Assembly (NCBI RefSeq): GCF_003426815.1
Contig: NZ_QKYK01000008.1
Coordinates: 62,001 to 126,000 of the forward strand
Direction: 5' to 3'
DNA: 64,000 bases
Origin: Desertimonas flava
Lineage (GTDB): Bacteria > Actinomycetota > Acidimicrobiia > Acidimicrobiales > Ilumatobacteraceae
Part shown: piece after piece, positions 16,123 to 24,319 of the stretch
Position numbering within the stretch: the first letter of the stretch is position 1
Layout: each line of letters opens with the position of its first letter
Made by a program: the position numbers and the translations under genes
The notes under the pieces: generated by a model
What the model was told of the DNA's origin: nothing
Seen by the model: the letters and a program-made list of their open reading frames with translations, nothing else
The model's database searches: none

Positions 16123-16839
16123 GTGACGACGGCCGAGTTCGTCGTCGCCATCCTCGCTGTCGCCGTCGGCGCGCTCGCTCAGGGGTCGATCGGGTTCGGC
16201 TTCGGCACGCTCGCCGCCCCGGTGCTCGCCATCCTCGACGAGGATCTCGTGCCGGGCTCGGTGCTCGTGCTCGGCTTCACGGTCGCCGCGTACGTGGCAT
16301 GGTCGGAGCGGGGCGCACTCGACTGGTTCGGCATACGGTGGGCATTGGTCGGCCGTGTGATCGGCTCCATCGCCGGTGCCTACGCCGTGTCACGACTCTC
16401 GCACAACGCCCTGGCCGTCGTGCTCAGCCTGATCGTGCTCGTCGCCGTGGCGATCAGCGTGTCGGGATGGCACGTCCGGCCATCGCCGTCGACGTTGGTG
16501 AGCGCCGGGGCGCTGTCGGGGGTGATGGGCACGCTCACGTCCGTCGGCGGCCCGCCGATGGCGCTCGTCTACCAGCGCGAGGAGGCAGCCAAGCTGCGCT
16601 CGACGCTCGCCGGGTTCTTCCTGTTCGGCGCCTCGCTCGGCATCTTCACCCTCTTCGTGAGCGGCGAGTTCGGCGGCACGGAGCTCGTCGGCGGGCTGAT
16701 GCTGTTGCCCGGGCTGGTCGGCGGGCTGGTCGTCAGCCGCTTCGCGCACCGCTGGCTCGACCACGGCTGGACACGGCCGACCGTGCTGGCGATGTCGGCC
16801 GCCGCCGCCGTGATCCTCCTCGTCGACGCCGCCACGTAA
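16123..16839 (+). CDS. TauE/SafE-family permease, second copy
   Basis: 238 residues from a GTG preceded by GAGG-like sequence. It has GALAQGSIGFGFGTLAAPVLAI at the N-terminus and GVMGTLTSVGGPPMALVYQ in the second half, the TauE/SafE pattern in a shorter variant. Seven or eight spans are likely. It is diverged from the upstream copy, so it is not a recent duplicate. Its TAA stop (16837-16839) lies inside a palindromic repeat. Confidence 0.87.
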   Translation: MTTAEFVVAILAVAVGALAQGSIGFGFGTLAAPVLAILDEDLVPGSVLVLGFTVAAYVAWSERGALDWFGIRWALVGRVIGSIAGAYAVSRLSHNALAVVLSLIVLVAVAISVSGWHVRPSPSTLVSAGALSGVMGTLTSVGGPPMALVYQREEAAKLRSTLAGFFLFGASLGIFTLFVSGEFGGTELVGGLMLLPGLVGGLVVSRFAHRWLDHGWTRPTVLAMSAAAAVILLVDAAT

Positions 16840-16867
16840 CGGTTGGTGCCTGGCACCAACCGTTACG
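16835..16867. repeat. RGTGCC-N-GGCACY palindrome, subfamily C copy 1
   Basis: Arms CGTAACGGTTGGTGCC and complement around a central T at 16851, 33 bp perfect. It lies between convergent genes and contains the stop codon of the permease gene. Confidence 0.9.
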
Positions 16868-16880
16868 CGCTGGCCGCAGG

Positions 16881-17996
16881 TCAGCCAAGGCGGGCGGGTG
16901 ACAGGTCGTCGGGGGTCACGCCGAGGGCGGTGAGCTCGGCGGGCCAGCTGGTGTCGCCGACGACGGCCGCCGCCGCCGCCGCGAGCGCCGGCGCCGTCTT
17001 GATGCCGGCGCCGCCCTGACCGACGAGCCAGAAGAACCCCGGCGCGTCGGGATCCCATCCGACCGCCGGCGCCCGGTCGGCGGTGAACGTGCGCAGTCCG
17101 GCCCACTCGTGGCGCACGTGCCGGACCTCGAGCGTGGTGGTCTCGGCGAGCATCTCGAGCGCCCAGGCCACGTCCTCCATCTCGGCCCTGGCGTCGACAG
17201 GCTCGCTCGGGTGTTCGTCGGCGGGCGAGATGAGCAACCCGCCGGCCTCGGGCTCGAAGTAGCAGCGCGACGCCACGTCCATCACCAGCGGCCAGGCCGC
17301 CACCGACTCGGGCGCGGGCACCAGGGCCGCCGTGCGGCGCAACGGGCACAGGCCGAGGGGAGCCACCCCGGCGCGGGCGGCGACGACGTCGCCCCAGGCC
17401 CCCGCCGCATTCACCACCACGTCCGCCTCGACGGTGTCGCCACCGGCGGTGAGCTGCCAACCGGAAGCTGTTCGCCGGAGGGACTCGACCTCGGCGCGGC
17501 GGCGGATGTTCGCGCCGCGCTGCCGCGCCCCGGCGGCGTAGGCGGCGAGCAGCGCCGCCACGTCGAGTGACCGGGCATCGGGTTCCCACACTCCCCCGGC
17601 GGTCACCGCACCGGGCCGCAGCTCGGCCAGGACCTCCAGGCATCCCGCGTCGTCCACCCGCCGGGCGGTCGGCGCCACACCCGACGCGGCGATTGCGGCG
17701 ATCTCGTCGAGCGCCGCCTCGTCGCCGTCCCGCCCGATCCACAGCAGCCCGCGGGGCCCGGTGAGCGGGTGCTCGGCAAACCCATCCGGTGGCGACTCGA
17801 GGAACCGCCGGCTGGCTCGGGCCAGTGCGCACATCACGCGGGTGCCCGACGTCTCCGACAGCGTGGCGGCCGAGCGGCCGGTGGCGTGGGCGCCGAGGTC
17901 GGCCTCGGACTCGAGCAGGGTGACGTCGTGATCGGCGGCCAGCGCCCAGGCCGCCGACGTTCCGGCGATCCCGCCCCCGACGATCGCGACCCGCAT
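16881..17996 (-). CDS. FAD-dependent amine/amino-acid oxidoreductase (DAO family)
   Basis: 371 residues. The N-terminal dinucleotide motif VAIVGGGIAGTSAAWALA and the following acidic strand end (TLLESE) bind FAD; GRSAATLSETSG is the DAO-family substrate-side loop. The C-terminus has the second FAD segment FTADRAPAVGWDPDAPGFFWLVGQGGAGIKTAPALA. Glycine/sarcosine oxidase or D-amino acid dehydrogenase activity is likely; specificity cannot be read. The start lies 5 bp after the GntR stop, so the two form an operon and the regulator probably responds to the substrate or product. Confidence 0.88.
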   Translation of the reverse strand: MRVAIVGGGIAGTSAAWALAADHDVTLLESEADLGAHATGRSAATLSETSGTRVMCALARASRRFLESPPDGFAEHPLTGPRGLLWIGRDGDEAALDEIAAIAASGVAPTARRVDDAGCLEVLAELRPGAVTAGGVWEPDARSLDVAALLAAYAAGARQRGANIRRRAEVESLRRTASGWQLTAGGDTVEADVVVNAAGAWGDVVAARAGVAPLGLCPLRRTAALVPAPESVAAWPLVMDVASRCYFEPEAGGLLISPADEHPSEPVDARAEMEDVAWALEMLAETTTLEVRHVRHEWAGLRTFTADRAPAVGWDPDAPGFFWLVGQGGAGIKTAPALAAAAAAVVGDTSWPAELTALGVTPDDLSPARLG

Positions 17997-18001
17997 CGAC
18001 G

Positions 18002-18736
18002 TCAGGCGTCGGTGGGAGCAGCGGTGATCGTGACGGCGGGCGGCGCCGGCACGGCGTCGTCCATGTCGGCGGTGGCGGTGCGCAGGTCGTGAAGCACCGA
18101 GTTCATGTGCCGGCGCGTCGCCTGCTCGGCCGCCTCGGCGTCACCGGCCTCGATGGCGGCCAGGATGTCGATGTGCTCGTGCCAGCCGACGAGGCCGCGG
18201 CGATCGACGAGCCGGCTGAACACCAGCTCGGTCTGGGCCCGCAGCGGCTCGACGGTCGGGCCGAGGTAGCTGTTGCCCGCAGCGTGCTCGACGGCGAGGT
18301 GGAAACTGCGATGGGCCTGGGCGGCCTTGACGATGTCGTTGGCGGCGGTGGCCTCGCGTCCGGTCTCGAACCAGTGGCGGATCTCGGCGAGCTGCTCGTC
18401 CGTGCGCTGCTTGGCGGCCAGCTGGGCGGCGAACGCCTCGAGCACGGCGCGCAGCTCGAGCAGCTCGATGGCCCGCTCGGGCTCGAACGCCACGACGTGG
18501 GCTCCCCGCCGGGGACGCATCTCGACGAGGCCCGTGCTCTCGAGCGCACGCAGCGCCTCGCGGACCGGGTTGCGCGACACGCCGAGCTGTTCGGCAAGAC
18601 GATCCTCGACGAGCCGCTCACCGGGAGCGAGGTCGCCGTTGCGGATCATGGCGCGGATCTCGGCGGCCACCACCTCACGCAGCGTCTGGTGCGACTCTCC
18701 CAACCGGCTCGTGGTCACATCAGAGAGCGTAACCAC
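18002..18736 (-). CDS. GntR-family regulator, FCD subfamily
   Basis: 244 residues. Winged-helix segment AEIRAMIRNGDLAPGERLVEDRLAEQLGVSRNPVREALRALESTGLVEMRPRRGAHVV is followed by an FCD domain with AHRSFHLAVEHAAGN and HEHIDILAAIEAGDAEAA. GTG at 18736 is used; GTG at 18718 is an alternative. A GTATAC-containing site (18763-18775) lies about 27 bp upstream and may be an autoregulatory operator. It likely controls the adjoining oxidase gene. Confidence 0.88.
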   Translation of the reverse strand: MVTLSDVTTSRLGESHQTLREVVAAEIRAMIRNGDLAPGERLVEDRLAEQLGVSRNPVREALRALESTGLVEMRPRRGAHVVAFEPERAIELLELRAVLEAFAAQLAAKQRTDEQLAEIRHWFETGREATAANDIVKAAQAHRSFHLAVEHAAGNSYLGPTVEPLRAQTELVFSRLVDRRGLVGWHEHIDILAAIEAGDAEAAEQATRRHMNSVLHDLRTATADMDDAVPAPPAVTITAAPTDA

Positions 18737-18762
18737 ACGAGCCCATGACCGAACGGCACTCC

Positions 18763-18775
18763 GTATACAAAATCC
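18763..18775. promoter_or_regulatory. GTATACAAAATCC site upstream of GntR
   Basis: This 13-mer differs by one base from GTATGCAAAATCC at 49694-49706 upstream of vanH, and shares GTATAC with operators 1-3. It lies between the gntR start and the end of the acyltransferase gene. Confidence 0.35.
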
Positions 18776-18805
18776 GGTGCGCCGAGCCCTGGGGATGTGG
18801 ATCGC

Positions 18806-19792
18806 TCAGGCATCGGCGTGACGGTCCGCGTAACCCGGGTCGCTCGGCCAGTTGGGCTGGAAGAGATGCCATTGCTCCGGTGCCCGGCGGATGAGGTACT
18901 CGAGCTCGTCGGCGAGGTACTGGGTGATGCGGGCGACGTCCTCGCGCAGCTTGCCGCGGCGTTCGACGGGGATCGGCGGGCGGACCAGGCCGAAGTGGCC
19001 GTTGTAGCGCCGCGTGAAGTACACGGCACACGGCAGAAGCGGGGCGCCGGTGCGGACGGCCAGGGTGGCGGGGCCGCCGGGCAGCGTGGTGCGCTCGCCG
19101 AAGAACTCGACCTCGACGCCACCGCCGGAGATGTCGCGGTCGCTCAGCAGGCAGACGATCTCGTTGTCGCCGAGCGCCCGCAGGATCGCCTTGCCGGCGT
19201 CGGGGCCGAGGGGCACCACGGTCATGCCGAGCTTCGAGCGCAGGTCCCGGAACCAGTCGAACAGCTCGGGCGGCTCGACCTTCTCGACAACGACCGTGGT
19301 GCGGTGCCCGCGCTCGGCGAGCCAGCGACCTGCCCATTCCCAACCGCCGAGGTGCGGCAGGGCGAGGATCACGCCCTTGCCCTGCTCCAGCGCCGGCACG
19401 ACCAACGTTTCGTAACCATCCACCTCCAGGCCGGCGATGACCGTGCGCGCCGGCAGATTGGGCAGGCGCAGGCTCTCGATCCAGTAGCGCGCATAGGAGT
19501 CGAACGACTCCTGCACGGCGTTGCGCAAGCGCCACGACGACCACTGCGGATTGATCCGGCGGAGGTGCCGTTCGAGCATCGCCCGGCGCTCTCGGTTGGC
19601 GAAGCTCGCACCGAACCCGATCGGCGCGGCCAGGCCCTCGGCGAACAACCCCGGCGTGAACCGGGCCAGGAGGGCGCCGGCACGAAAGCCGCCGACGGTC
19701 ATCGCCGCAGCCAGGCGTTCGCGCAGGTCCCGCTCGTCGCTCACTTCTGACCGCACGGACAGCTCGGACGCGTCGGCCGACGCTTCAGCCAC
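18806..19792 (-). CDS. patA: LpxL/HtrB-type acyltransferase, PatA-like (phosphatidylinositol mannoside acylation)
   Basis: 328 residues of the lauroyl-acyltransferase family. The catalytic H-x4-E is in LALPHLGGWEWAGRW, followed by the distal substrate region CLLSDRDISGGGVEVEFFGERTTLPGGPATLAVRTGAPLLP. In mycobacteria the homologue next to pgsA acylates phosphatidylinositol mannosides at the inner leaflet. The same order pgsA-patA is kept here, with an 8-bp overlap (GTG at 19792). The mannosyltransferase pimA that follows in mycobacteria is absent, so the acceptor lipid may differ. Confidence 0.85.
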   Translation of the reverse strand: MAEASADASELSVRSEVSDERDLRERLAAAMTVGGFRAGALLARFTPGLFAEGLAAPIGFGASFANRERRAMLERHLRRINPQWSSWRLRNAVQESFDSYARYWIESLRLPNLPARTVIAGLEVDGYETLVVPALEQGKGVILALPHLGGWEWAGRWLAERGHRTTVVVEKVEPPELFDWFRDLRSKLGMTVVPLGPDAGKAILRALGDNEIVCLLSDRDISGGGVEVEFFGERTTLPGGPATLAVRTGAPLLPCAVYFTRRYNGHFGLVRPPIPVERRGKLREDVARITQYLADELEYLIRRAPEQWHLFQPNWPSDPGYADRHADA

Positions 19793-20474
19793 GGCGACGA
19801 GGCACGCGCGTGTGTCGACCCTCGATGCGCGCCGACCGCCGGCTCTGGCGGCGCGAGCGGCGCTGGTCGATGCGCTCCTGGGTCACCGGAGCGACCGCCG
19901 CCTGCTTCCACACCTTGACGAACCGCTGGCCGGCCGTGATGACGGTGAGCACGAGCATCACCCAGAGCACCGGTACGAGCAGCGGCTCCCACAGCAGGCC
20001 GATGCAGAGCAGCACGACCCGCTCGGCCCGCTCCATGAGTCCGCCCTTGGCGTCGAGCCCGAGCGACTCGGCCTTGGCCCGCTGGTACGAGATGAGCGAC
20101 GAAGAGCCCATGACGGCGAACGCCAGCACGGCGAGCTCGGGCGTCTGGTGGTGGGCGGCCAGGTAGTAGGCGACGCCTCCGAGCAGGACGGTGTCGGTGA
20201 CCCGGTCGACGGTGGAGTCGAAGAAGGCGCCGCGCTGGCTCGACGTCTGTGACGCCTTGGCCAGGGCGCCGTCGAGCAGGTCGGGCAGGGCGGCGAGGAT
20301 GACGAGGATGAGACCGAGCAGGAGGCGGCCCGAGCCGACGGCGAGCGCCGCACCGACACCGATGACGAGTCCGACGATCGTCAGGTGATCGGGGGTGAGA
20401 CCGGTCCGGCGAAGTGCGTTGCCGATGGGCCGCACGGCCTTCTCGATCGGCGCACGGAAGCTGCCGTCGAACAT
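19785..20474 (-). CDS. pgsA: CDP-alcohol phosphatidyltransferase, phosphatidylinositol-phosphate synthase-like
   Basis: 229 residues with about six spans. The CDP-alcohol motif D-x2-D-G-x2-A-x(n)-G-x3-D-x3-D is complete: LPDLLDGALAKASQTSSQ, then RGAFFDSTVDR. The usual Arg after GxxA is Lys here. It would join a CDP-diacylglycerol to inositol phosphate or a related alcohol, the first step of actinobacterial PI synthesis. The C-terminal 35 residues are very Arg-rich. ATG at 20474 is chosen because upstream sequence is not conserved-looking. The downstream acyltransferase gene overlaps it. Confidence 0.87.
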   Translation of the reverse strand: MFDGSFRAPIEKAVRPIGNALRRTGLTPDHLTIVGLVIGVGAALAVGSGRLLLGLILVILAALPDLLDGALAKASQTSSQRGAFFDSTVDRVTDTVLLGGVAYYLAAHHQTPELAVLAFAVMGSSSLISYQRAKAESLGLDAKGGLMERAERVVLLCIGLLWEPLLVPVLWVMLVLTVITAGQRFVKVWKQAAVAPVTQERIDQRRSRRQSRRSARIEGRHTRVPRRRG

Positions 20475-20530
20475 CGGCAAGAGGATAGTGGCCGGCGACC
20501 ACCCTCCGCCGGGAGTGTCAGGATGGATCC

Positions 20531-20824
20531 ATGCCGAAAACGACGCCCGCCGACCTCGCCGTGGCCTTCCGGTCCCTCTCCCGCCGGCTCCGCGAAGCCG
20601 TCGATGCCGCCGAATCGCCACCCGGATCGCTCGTCGGCGAGCTCGATGCACTGGTGGCGCAGGCCGCCACGCTGGTGGGCAGCGCCCCCGACGCCACCGC
20701 CGTGGCCGACGCCATCGAGGCCCGGCCATCGTCCCAATGGGACATCGCCACGCTCGACACCCTCCGTGACCTGGGCGTTTCCGCCGGCTCACTCATCCGG
20801 AGGATCTCGGAGCGCGATTCCTGA
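20531..20824 (+). CDS. Small helical protein of unknown function
   Basis: 97 residues, acidic and Ala-rich, with predicted helices ADLAVAFRSLSRRLREAVDAAE and GSLVGELDALVAQAATLVG and a short end DLGVSAGSLIRRISERDS. No family recognised. It is divergent from pgsA with 56 bp between starts. Codon use (G/C third positions) and an ATG preceded by AGGATGG support a real gene. A strong stem-loop lies downstream. Confidence 0.6.
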   Translation: MPKTTPADLAVAFRSLSRRLREAVDAAESPPGSLVGELDALVAQAATLVGSAPDATAVADAIEARPSSQWDIATLDTLRDLGVSAGSLIRRISERDS

Positions 20825-20956
20825 CCCCGAGTACGACATTCTCATGACAAGTGGAAAGAAGACTGGTCGCTCTGCTTGATGAAGTGGTAACCTTGCATCT
20901 GTTGATAACGCACGACGTTGTCGACACGGCCTACTTCCGCCAGGCCGGTTGTGTCC

Positions 20957-21010
20957 GAGCCGGGCGCGCACCCCATTCCGCCGGGGGGCGTGCCCGGCTC
21001 GTTGACCTTT
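20957..21010 (+). terminator. Stem-loop plus T-tract, candidate terminator
   Basis: GAGCCGGGC (20957-20965) pairs with GCCCGGCTC (20992-21000). Inner C-run and G-run pairing lengthens the stem around an ATTCCGCC loop, and GTTGACCTTTT follows. It would end rightward transcription from 20531-20824 or from a short RNA starting in the A/T-richer stretch 20835-20930. Confidence 0.6.
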
Positions 21011-21050
21011 TCACTCAACGAGCCAGTCGTCCGGTCCCCCCCGGGAGGCG

Positions 21051-21656
21051 TCAGCCCCAGGTCTCTGGGTTGTCCTCGACGAGCTGCTCCACCACGCGAC
21101 CGTCGACGGCGTCGACGAGCACCAGGCCTCGCCGCTGCGGCGGATCCTCGATCGAGTAGCACAGCACCCGCCACGTGGGACGGCTGCGCAGCCCGCGCCA
21201 CACCTGCTGGGCGGAGGCGTGCCCGACGGGGAACCCCAGCGCCTGCTGGGCGGCGACGAGGGCGTCGACCTCCTTCACCGTCATCCTCCACCCAGAGGTG
21301 AAGCAGATCACGGCGGTCACCGTAAGGGCGGCCGCGGCCCACAGCCAGCCCTCGTTGACGAAGGCCCAGGTGTCGTTGGCCAACACGTACAACAGCACGC
21401 AGCCCGCCGCGATGATCAGGTAGAGCAGTCCCGGGATGCGGCGGCGAGAGTTGTCGGGGAACTGGTACGGCCCCACGTAGGCCGAGACGTCGAGGTCCTC
21501 GGGCAGGGCGTCGCGATGGTCGACGCCGGCGTCCGGTCGAGGTGATTCGCTCTCGCTCCGTGCGACTGATTCGCTCTCGCTCCGTGCGACTGATTCGCTC
21601 TCGCTCCGTGCGACTGATTCGCTCTCACTCCGTGCGACTGATTCGCTCTCGCTCAT
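21051..21656 (-). CDS. Membrane protein with N-terminal SESESVAR repeats
   Basis: 201 residues. The first ~38 are four and a half copies of SESESVAR from a 24-bp minisatellite. Two adjacent membrane spans follow (IPGLLYLIIAAGCVLLYVLA and GWLWAAAALTVTAVICFTSGW), then a soluble domain of ~80 residues ending RRGLVLVDAVDGRVVEQLVEDNPETWG. Family not recognised. The ATG at 21656 overlaps the HIT stop (ATGA), so it belongs to the thrS-HIT operon. The charged, phosphorylatable Ser/Glu tail would be cytoplasmic if the spans form a hairpin. Confidence 0.8.
   Translation of the reverse strand: MSESESVARSESESVARSESESVARSESESVARSESESPRPDAGVDHRDALPEDLDVSAYVGPYQFPDNSRRRIPGLLYLIIAAGCVLLYVLANDTWAFVNEGWLWAAAALTVTAVICFTSGWRMTVKEVDALVAAQQALGFPVGHASAQQVWRGLRSRPTWRVLCYSIEDPPQRRGLVLVDAVDGRVVEQLVEDNPETWG
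21543..21656 (-). repeat. 24-bp coding minisatellite, 4.75 units
   Basis: Units start at 21543, 21567, 21591 and 21615, with a partial unit at 21639; only one substitution (G to A in the fourth) separates them. Read leftward each unit encodes SESESVAR. The array includes the start codon of the membrane-protein gene. Confidence 0.95.
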
Positions 21657-22201
21657 GGCTTCTTGAACGCTATCCAGGCGTCGCGGACACGGGCCGCGCT
21701 GTGCCCGATGGCCTCGGGCAGCGTGCGGGTGTCGGCGACGGCGCTCATGAAGTTGGCGTCGCCGCTCCAGCGGGGCACGACGTGCACGTGGAGGTGCTGG
21801 CTGACGCTGCCGCCGGCGGGCTGGCCGAGGTTGATCCCCACGTTCAGGCCCTCGGGCCGGTAGGTCGCCTTGAGGACGCGGACGGCATCGGTGACCGTCG
21901 CCCACAGCTCGGCCGACTCGGCGCCGTCGAGGTCCTCGAGGTCGGGAACCTCACGGTACGGCAGCACGAGGAGATGACCTGACGTGTACGGGAAGGCGTT
22001 CATGATCACGAAGCAGTGCTCCCCCCGATGCACGATGTTGGCCTCCTCGTCGGACATTCCCGAGTGCAGGATCCTCGTGAACACGCTTGCCGCGGCGAGA
22101 TCGGCATCGCCCGCGTCGAGGGCATCGGCGAGGGTGCGGTCGACGCCGTGGCCGGCGACGTAGGCCGCCCGCCACCCGTTCCAGAGTCGATCGAGCGTCA
22201 C
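21653..22201 (-). CDS. HIT-domain nucleotide hydrolase/phosphorylase
   Basis: 182 residues. The HIT triad lies in SQHLHVHVVPRW, with the upstream segment HCFVIMNAFPYTSGHLLVLPYREVPDLEDL characteristic of the actinobacterial HIT protein encoded between thrS and pgsA (Ap4A phosphorylase type in mycobacteria). It probably cleaves diadenosine polyphosphates, which ThrRS-type enzymes can produce. It overlaps thrS by ATGA and the repeat-tailed membrane protein by ATGA. Confidence 0.9.
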   Translation of the reverse strand: MTLDRLWNGWRAAYVAGHGVDRTLADALDAGDADLAAASVFTRILHSGMSDEEANIVHRGEHCFVIMNAFPYTSGHLLVLPYREVPDLEDLDGAESAELWATVTDAVRVLKATYRPEGLNVGINLGQPAGGSVSQHLHVHVVPRWSGDANFMSAVADTRTLPEAIGHSAARVRDAWIAFKKP

Positions 22202-24243
22202 GCCGGCAGAGCGTCGGGGGCGGGGGCGTTGTCGGCGTCGAGGGCCAGGGCGGTGGCCTCGGCCACCTCGTCGGCGAACCGCTTGACGAACACGTCGAGC
22301 GCGACGCCGCGCTCGACCTCTCCCCCGCGCGGGTTCACACCAACGGTGGTCGCGGCGACGTCGTCGTCGCCGACCACGAGCACGTACGGCAGCTTCTCGA
22401 GCTTGGCGGCGCGGATGCGCTTGCCCAGCGGGTCGACGGCGCGAATCACGTCGGCGCGCCCCCCGACCGCCGTGATGCTGCGGGCCACCTGGTCGGCGTA
22501 GCCCTCATGGGCCGACGACACCGGCAGGACGCGCACCTGCACGGGGGCGAGCCACGTGGGGAAGGCACCGGCGAAGTGCTCGAGCAGCACACCGAAGAAG
22601 CGCTCGATCGACCCGAACAGCGCCCGGTGCACCATGATCGGCCGGTGACGCTGGTTGTCGGAGCCGACGTACTCGAGCTCGAACCGCTCGGGATGGTTGA
22701 AGTCGCACTGGATGGTGGACAGCTGCCACGACCGGCCGATCGCGTCGCGGACGTCGACGTCGATCTTGGGACCGTAGAACGCGGCGTCGCCCTCCTTGAT
22801 GGAGTACTCGAAGCCGCGGTCGTCGAGCACCGACCGCAGGGCGTCGGTGGCCGTCTCCCAGATCTCGTCGCTGCCGACGTACTTGTCGGGATCCTTGGTG
22901 GACAGGTTGAACGTGAAGTCCTCGAAGCCGAAGGCCCGCAGCACCGACAGCACGAAGTCGAGCAGCGAGCCGATCTCGCCGGGAAGCTGCTCGGCCGTGC
23001 AGTAGATGTGCGAGTCGTCCTGGGTGAAGCCGCGGATGCGCAGCAGGCCGTGCAGCGTGCCGGCGCGCTCGTAGCGGTACACGGTGCCGAGCTCGAACAG
23101 CCGCAACGGCAGCTCCCGGTAGCTGCGCTGGCGCGACCGGAAGATCAAGCAGTGCATCGGGCAGTTCATCGGCTTCATGTAGTACGTGCCGTTGTCCATC
23201 TCCATCGGCGGGTACATGCCGTCGGCGTACCAGGCGAGGTGACCGCTGGTCTCGTAGAGCGTGGACTTGGTGAGGTGCGGCGTGAAGACGAACTCGTAGC
23301 CGCCGCGCTCGTGGCGCATGCGGCTGTAGTCCTCGATGAGCTTGCGGACGATGCCGCCCTTGGGGTGCCAGACGGCGAGGCCGCCGCCCAGCTCGGACGG
23401 GAAGCTGAGCAGGTCGAGCTCGGTGGCGAGCTTGCGGTGGTCGCGCTTCTCGGCCTCGGCGAGCTGTTCGAGATGGGCCTTGAGGGCCGCATCGGACTCC
23501 CACGCCGTGCCGTAGATGCGCTGCAGCATCGGGCCCTTCTCGTTGCCGCGCCAGTAGGCACCGGCGACCTTCTGCAGGGCGAAGTGGCCGAGCCGGCCGG
23601 TGGACGGCACGTGCGGTCCGCGACACAGGTCGACGAAGTCGACCGGGCCCCCTGGGCCCTGCCCAGACCCGGTGTTGCGGTACACGCTGATCGCTCCCGA
23701 GGAGCCGTCGACCTCGCCCGAGTCGAGCTCGTCGCCACCGCTGCTCACGCGCTCGATGATCTCCACCTTGTAGGGCTGATCGGCGAAGATGCGCAGGGCT
23801 TCGTCGGGGCTCACCTCAGACCGCGTGAACGGCTGGTCGGCGGCGATGATCTCGCGCATGCGGGCCTCGATCACCGCCAGGTCGTCCTCGGAGAACGTCT
23901 TGCCACCGGGAAGGTCGAAGTCGTAGTAGAAGCCGTTCTCGATGGCCGGGCCGATCGAGAACTTGGCGCCCGGGAACAGCTGGGTGACGGCCTGGGCGAG
24001 CACGTGCGCCGTGGAGTGGCGCAGCACATGGCGGCCGGCCTCGGTGTCCTCGGTGACGATGGCGACCTGATCGCCGTCGTGAAGGGGGCGGCCGAGGTCG
24101 ATCTCGTCACCGTTGTCGATCGCGGCGACCGCCGCCTTGGCGAGGCGCTTGCCGATCGACGACGCGACATCGGCGGCGGTGGTTCCCTCGGGGTACTCGC
24201 GAGCCGTTCCGTCGGGCAGCGTGATCGTGATCGTCGAAGGCAT
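22198..24243 (-). CDS. thrS: Threonyl-tRNA synthetase
   Basis: 681 residues, full length. Domains in order: N-terminal TGS (ITITLPDGTAREYPEGTTAADV), editing domain with RHSTAHVLAQAVTQLFPGAKFSIGP, class II core with motif 2 (ELPLRLFELGTVYRYERAGTLHGLLRIRGFTQDDSHIYC) and motif 3 (GSIERFFGVLLEHFAG), and a C-terminal anticodon domain. Zn ligands appear in MNCPMHCLIF and downstream His. The gap to plsC (76 bp) is too short for a T-box leader; it contains CTAGTGGTCT twice (24283 and 24312). Confidence 0.97.
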   Translation of the reverse strand: MPSTITITLPDGTAREYPEGTTAADVASSIGKRLAKAAVAAIDNGDEIDLGRPLHDGDQVAIVTEDTEAGRHVLRHSTAHVLAQAVTQLFPGAKFSIGPAIENGFYYDFDLPGGKTFSEDDLAVIEARMREIIAADQPFTRSEVSPDEALRIFADQPYKVEIIERVSSGGDELDSGEVDGSSGAISVYRNTGSGQGPGGPVDFVDLCRGPHVPSTGRLGHFALQKVAGAYWRGNEKGPMLQRIYGTAWESDAALKAHLEQLAEAEKRDHRKLATELDLLSFPSELGGGLAVWHPKGGIVRKLIEDYSRMRHERGGYEFVFTPHLTKSTLYETSGHLAWYADGMYPPMEMDNGTYYMKPMNCPMHCLIFRSRQRSYRELPLRLFELGTVYRYERAGTLHGLLRIRGFTQDDSHIYCTAEQLPGEIGSLLDFVLSVLRAFGFEDFTFNLSTKDPDKYVGSDEIWETATDALRSVLDDRGFEYSIKEGDAAFYGPKIDVDVRDAIGRSWQLSTIQCDFNHPERFELEYVGSDNQRHRPIMVHRALFGSIERFFGVLLEHFAGAFPTWLAPVQVRVLPVSSAHEGYADQVARSITAVGGRADVIRAVDPLGKRIRAAKLEKLPYVLVVGDDDVAATTVGVNPRGGEVERGVALDVFVKRFADEVAEATALALDADNAPAPDALPA

Positions 24244-24319
24244 ACGCCCGGAAGTCTACGAACGGGTGCGCCGTGGCGAACGCTAGTGGTCTGTCGACTC
24301 GACGACGTCTCCTAGTGGT

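Noticed and set aside
16299-16901. Alternative frame in the second TauE/SafE gene
   Set aside because: Arg-rich shadow of a clear membrane protein; no start signal.
20851-21159. 102-codon rightward frame between the small protein and the membrane protein
   Set aside because: The second half runs antisense through the membrane-protein gene with shadow composition; only the first ~30 codons look protein-like.
24244-24319. T-box leader upstream of thrS
   Set aside because: Only 76 bp lie between plsC and thrS and no T-box sequence or specifier structure is visible.
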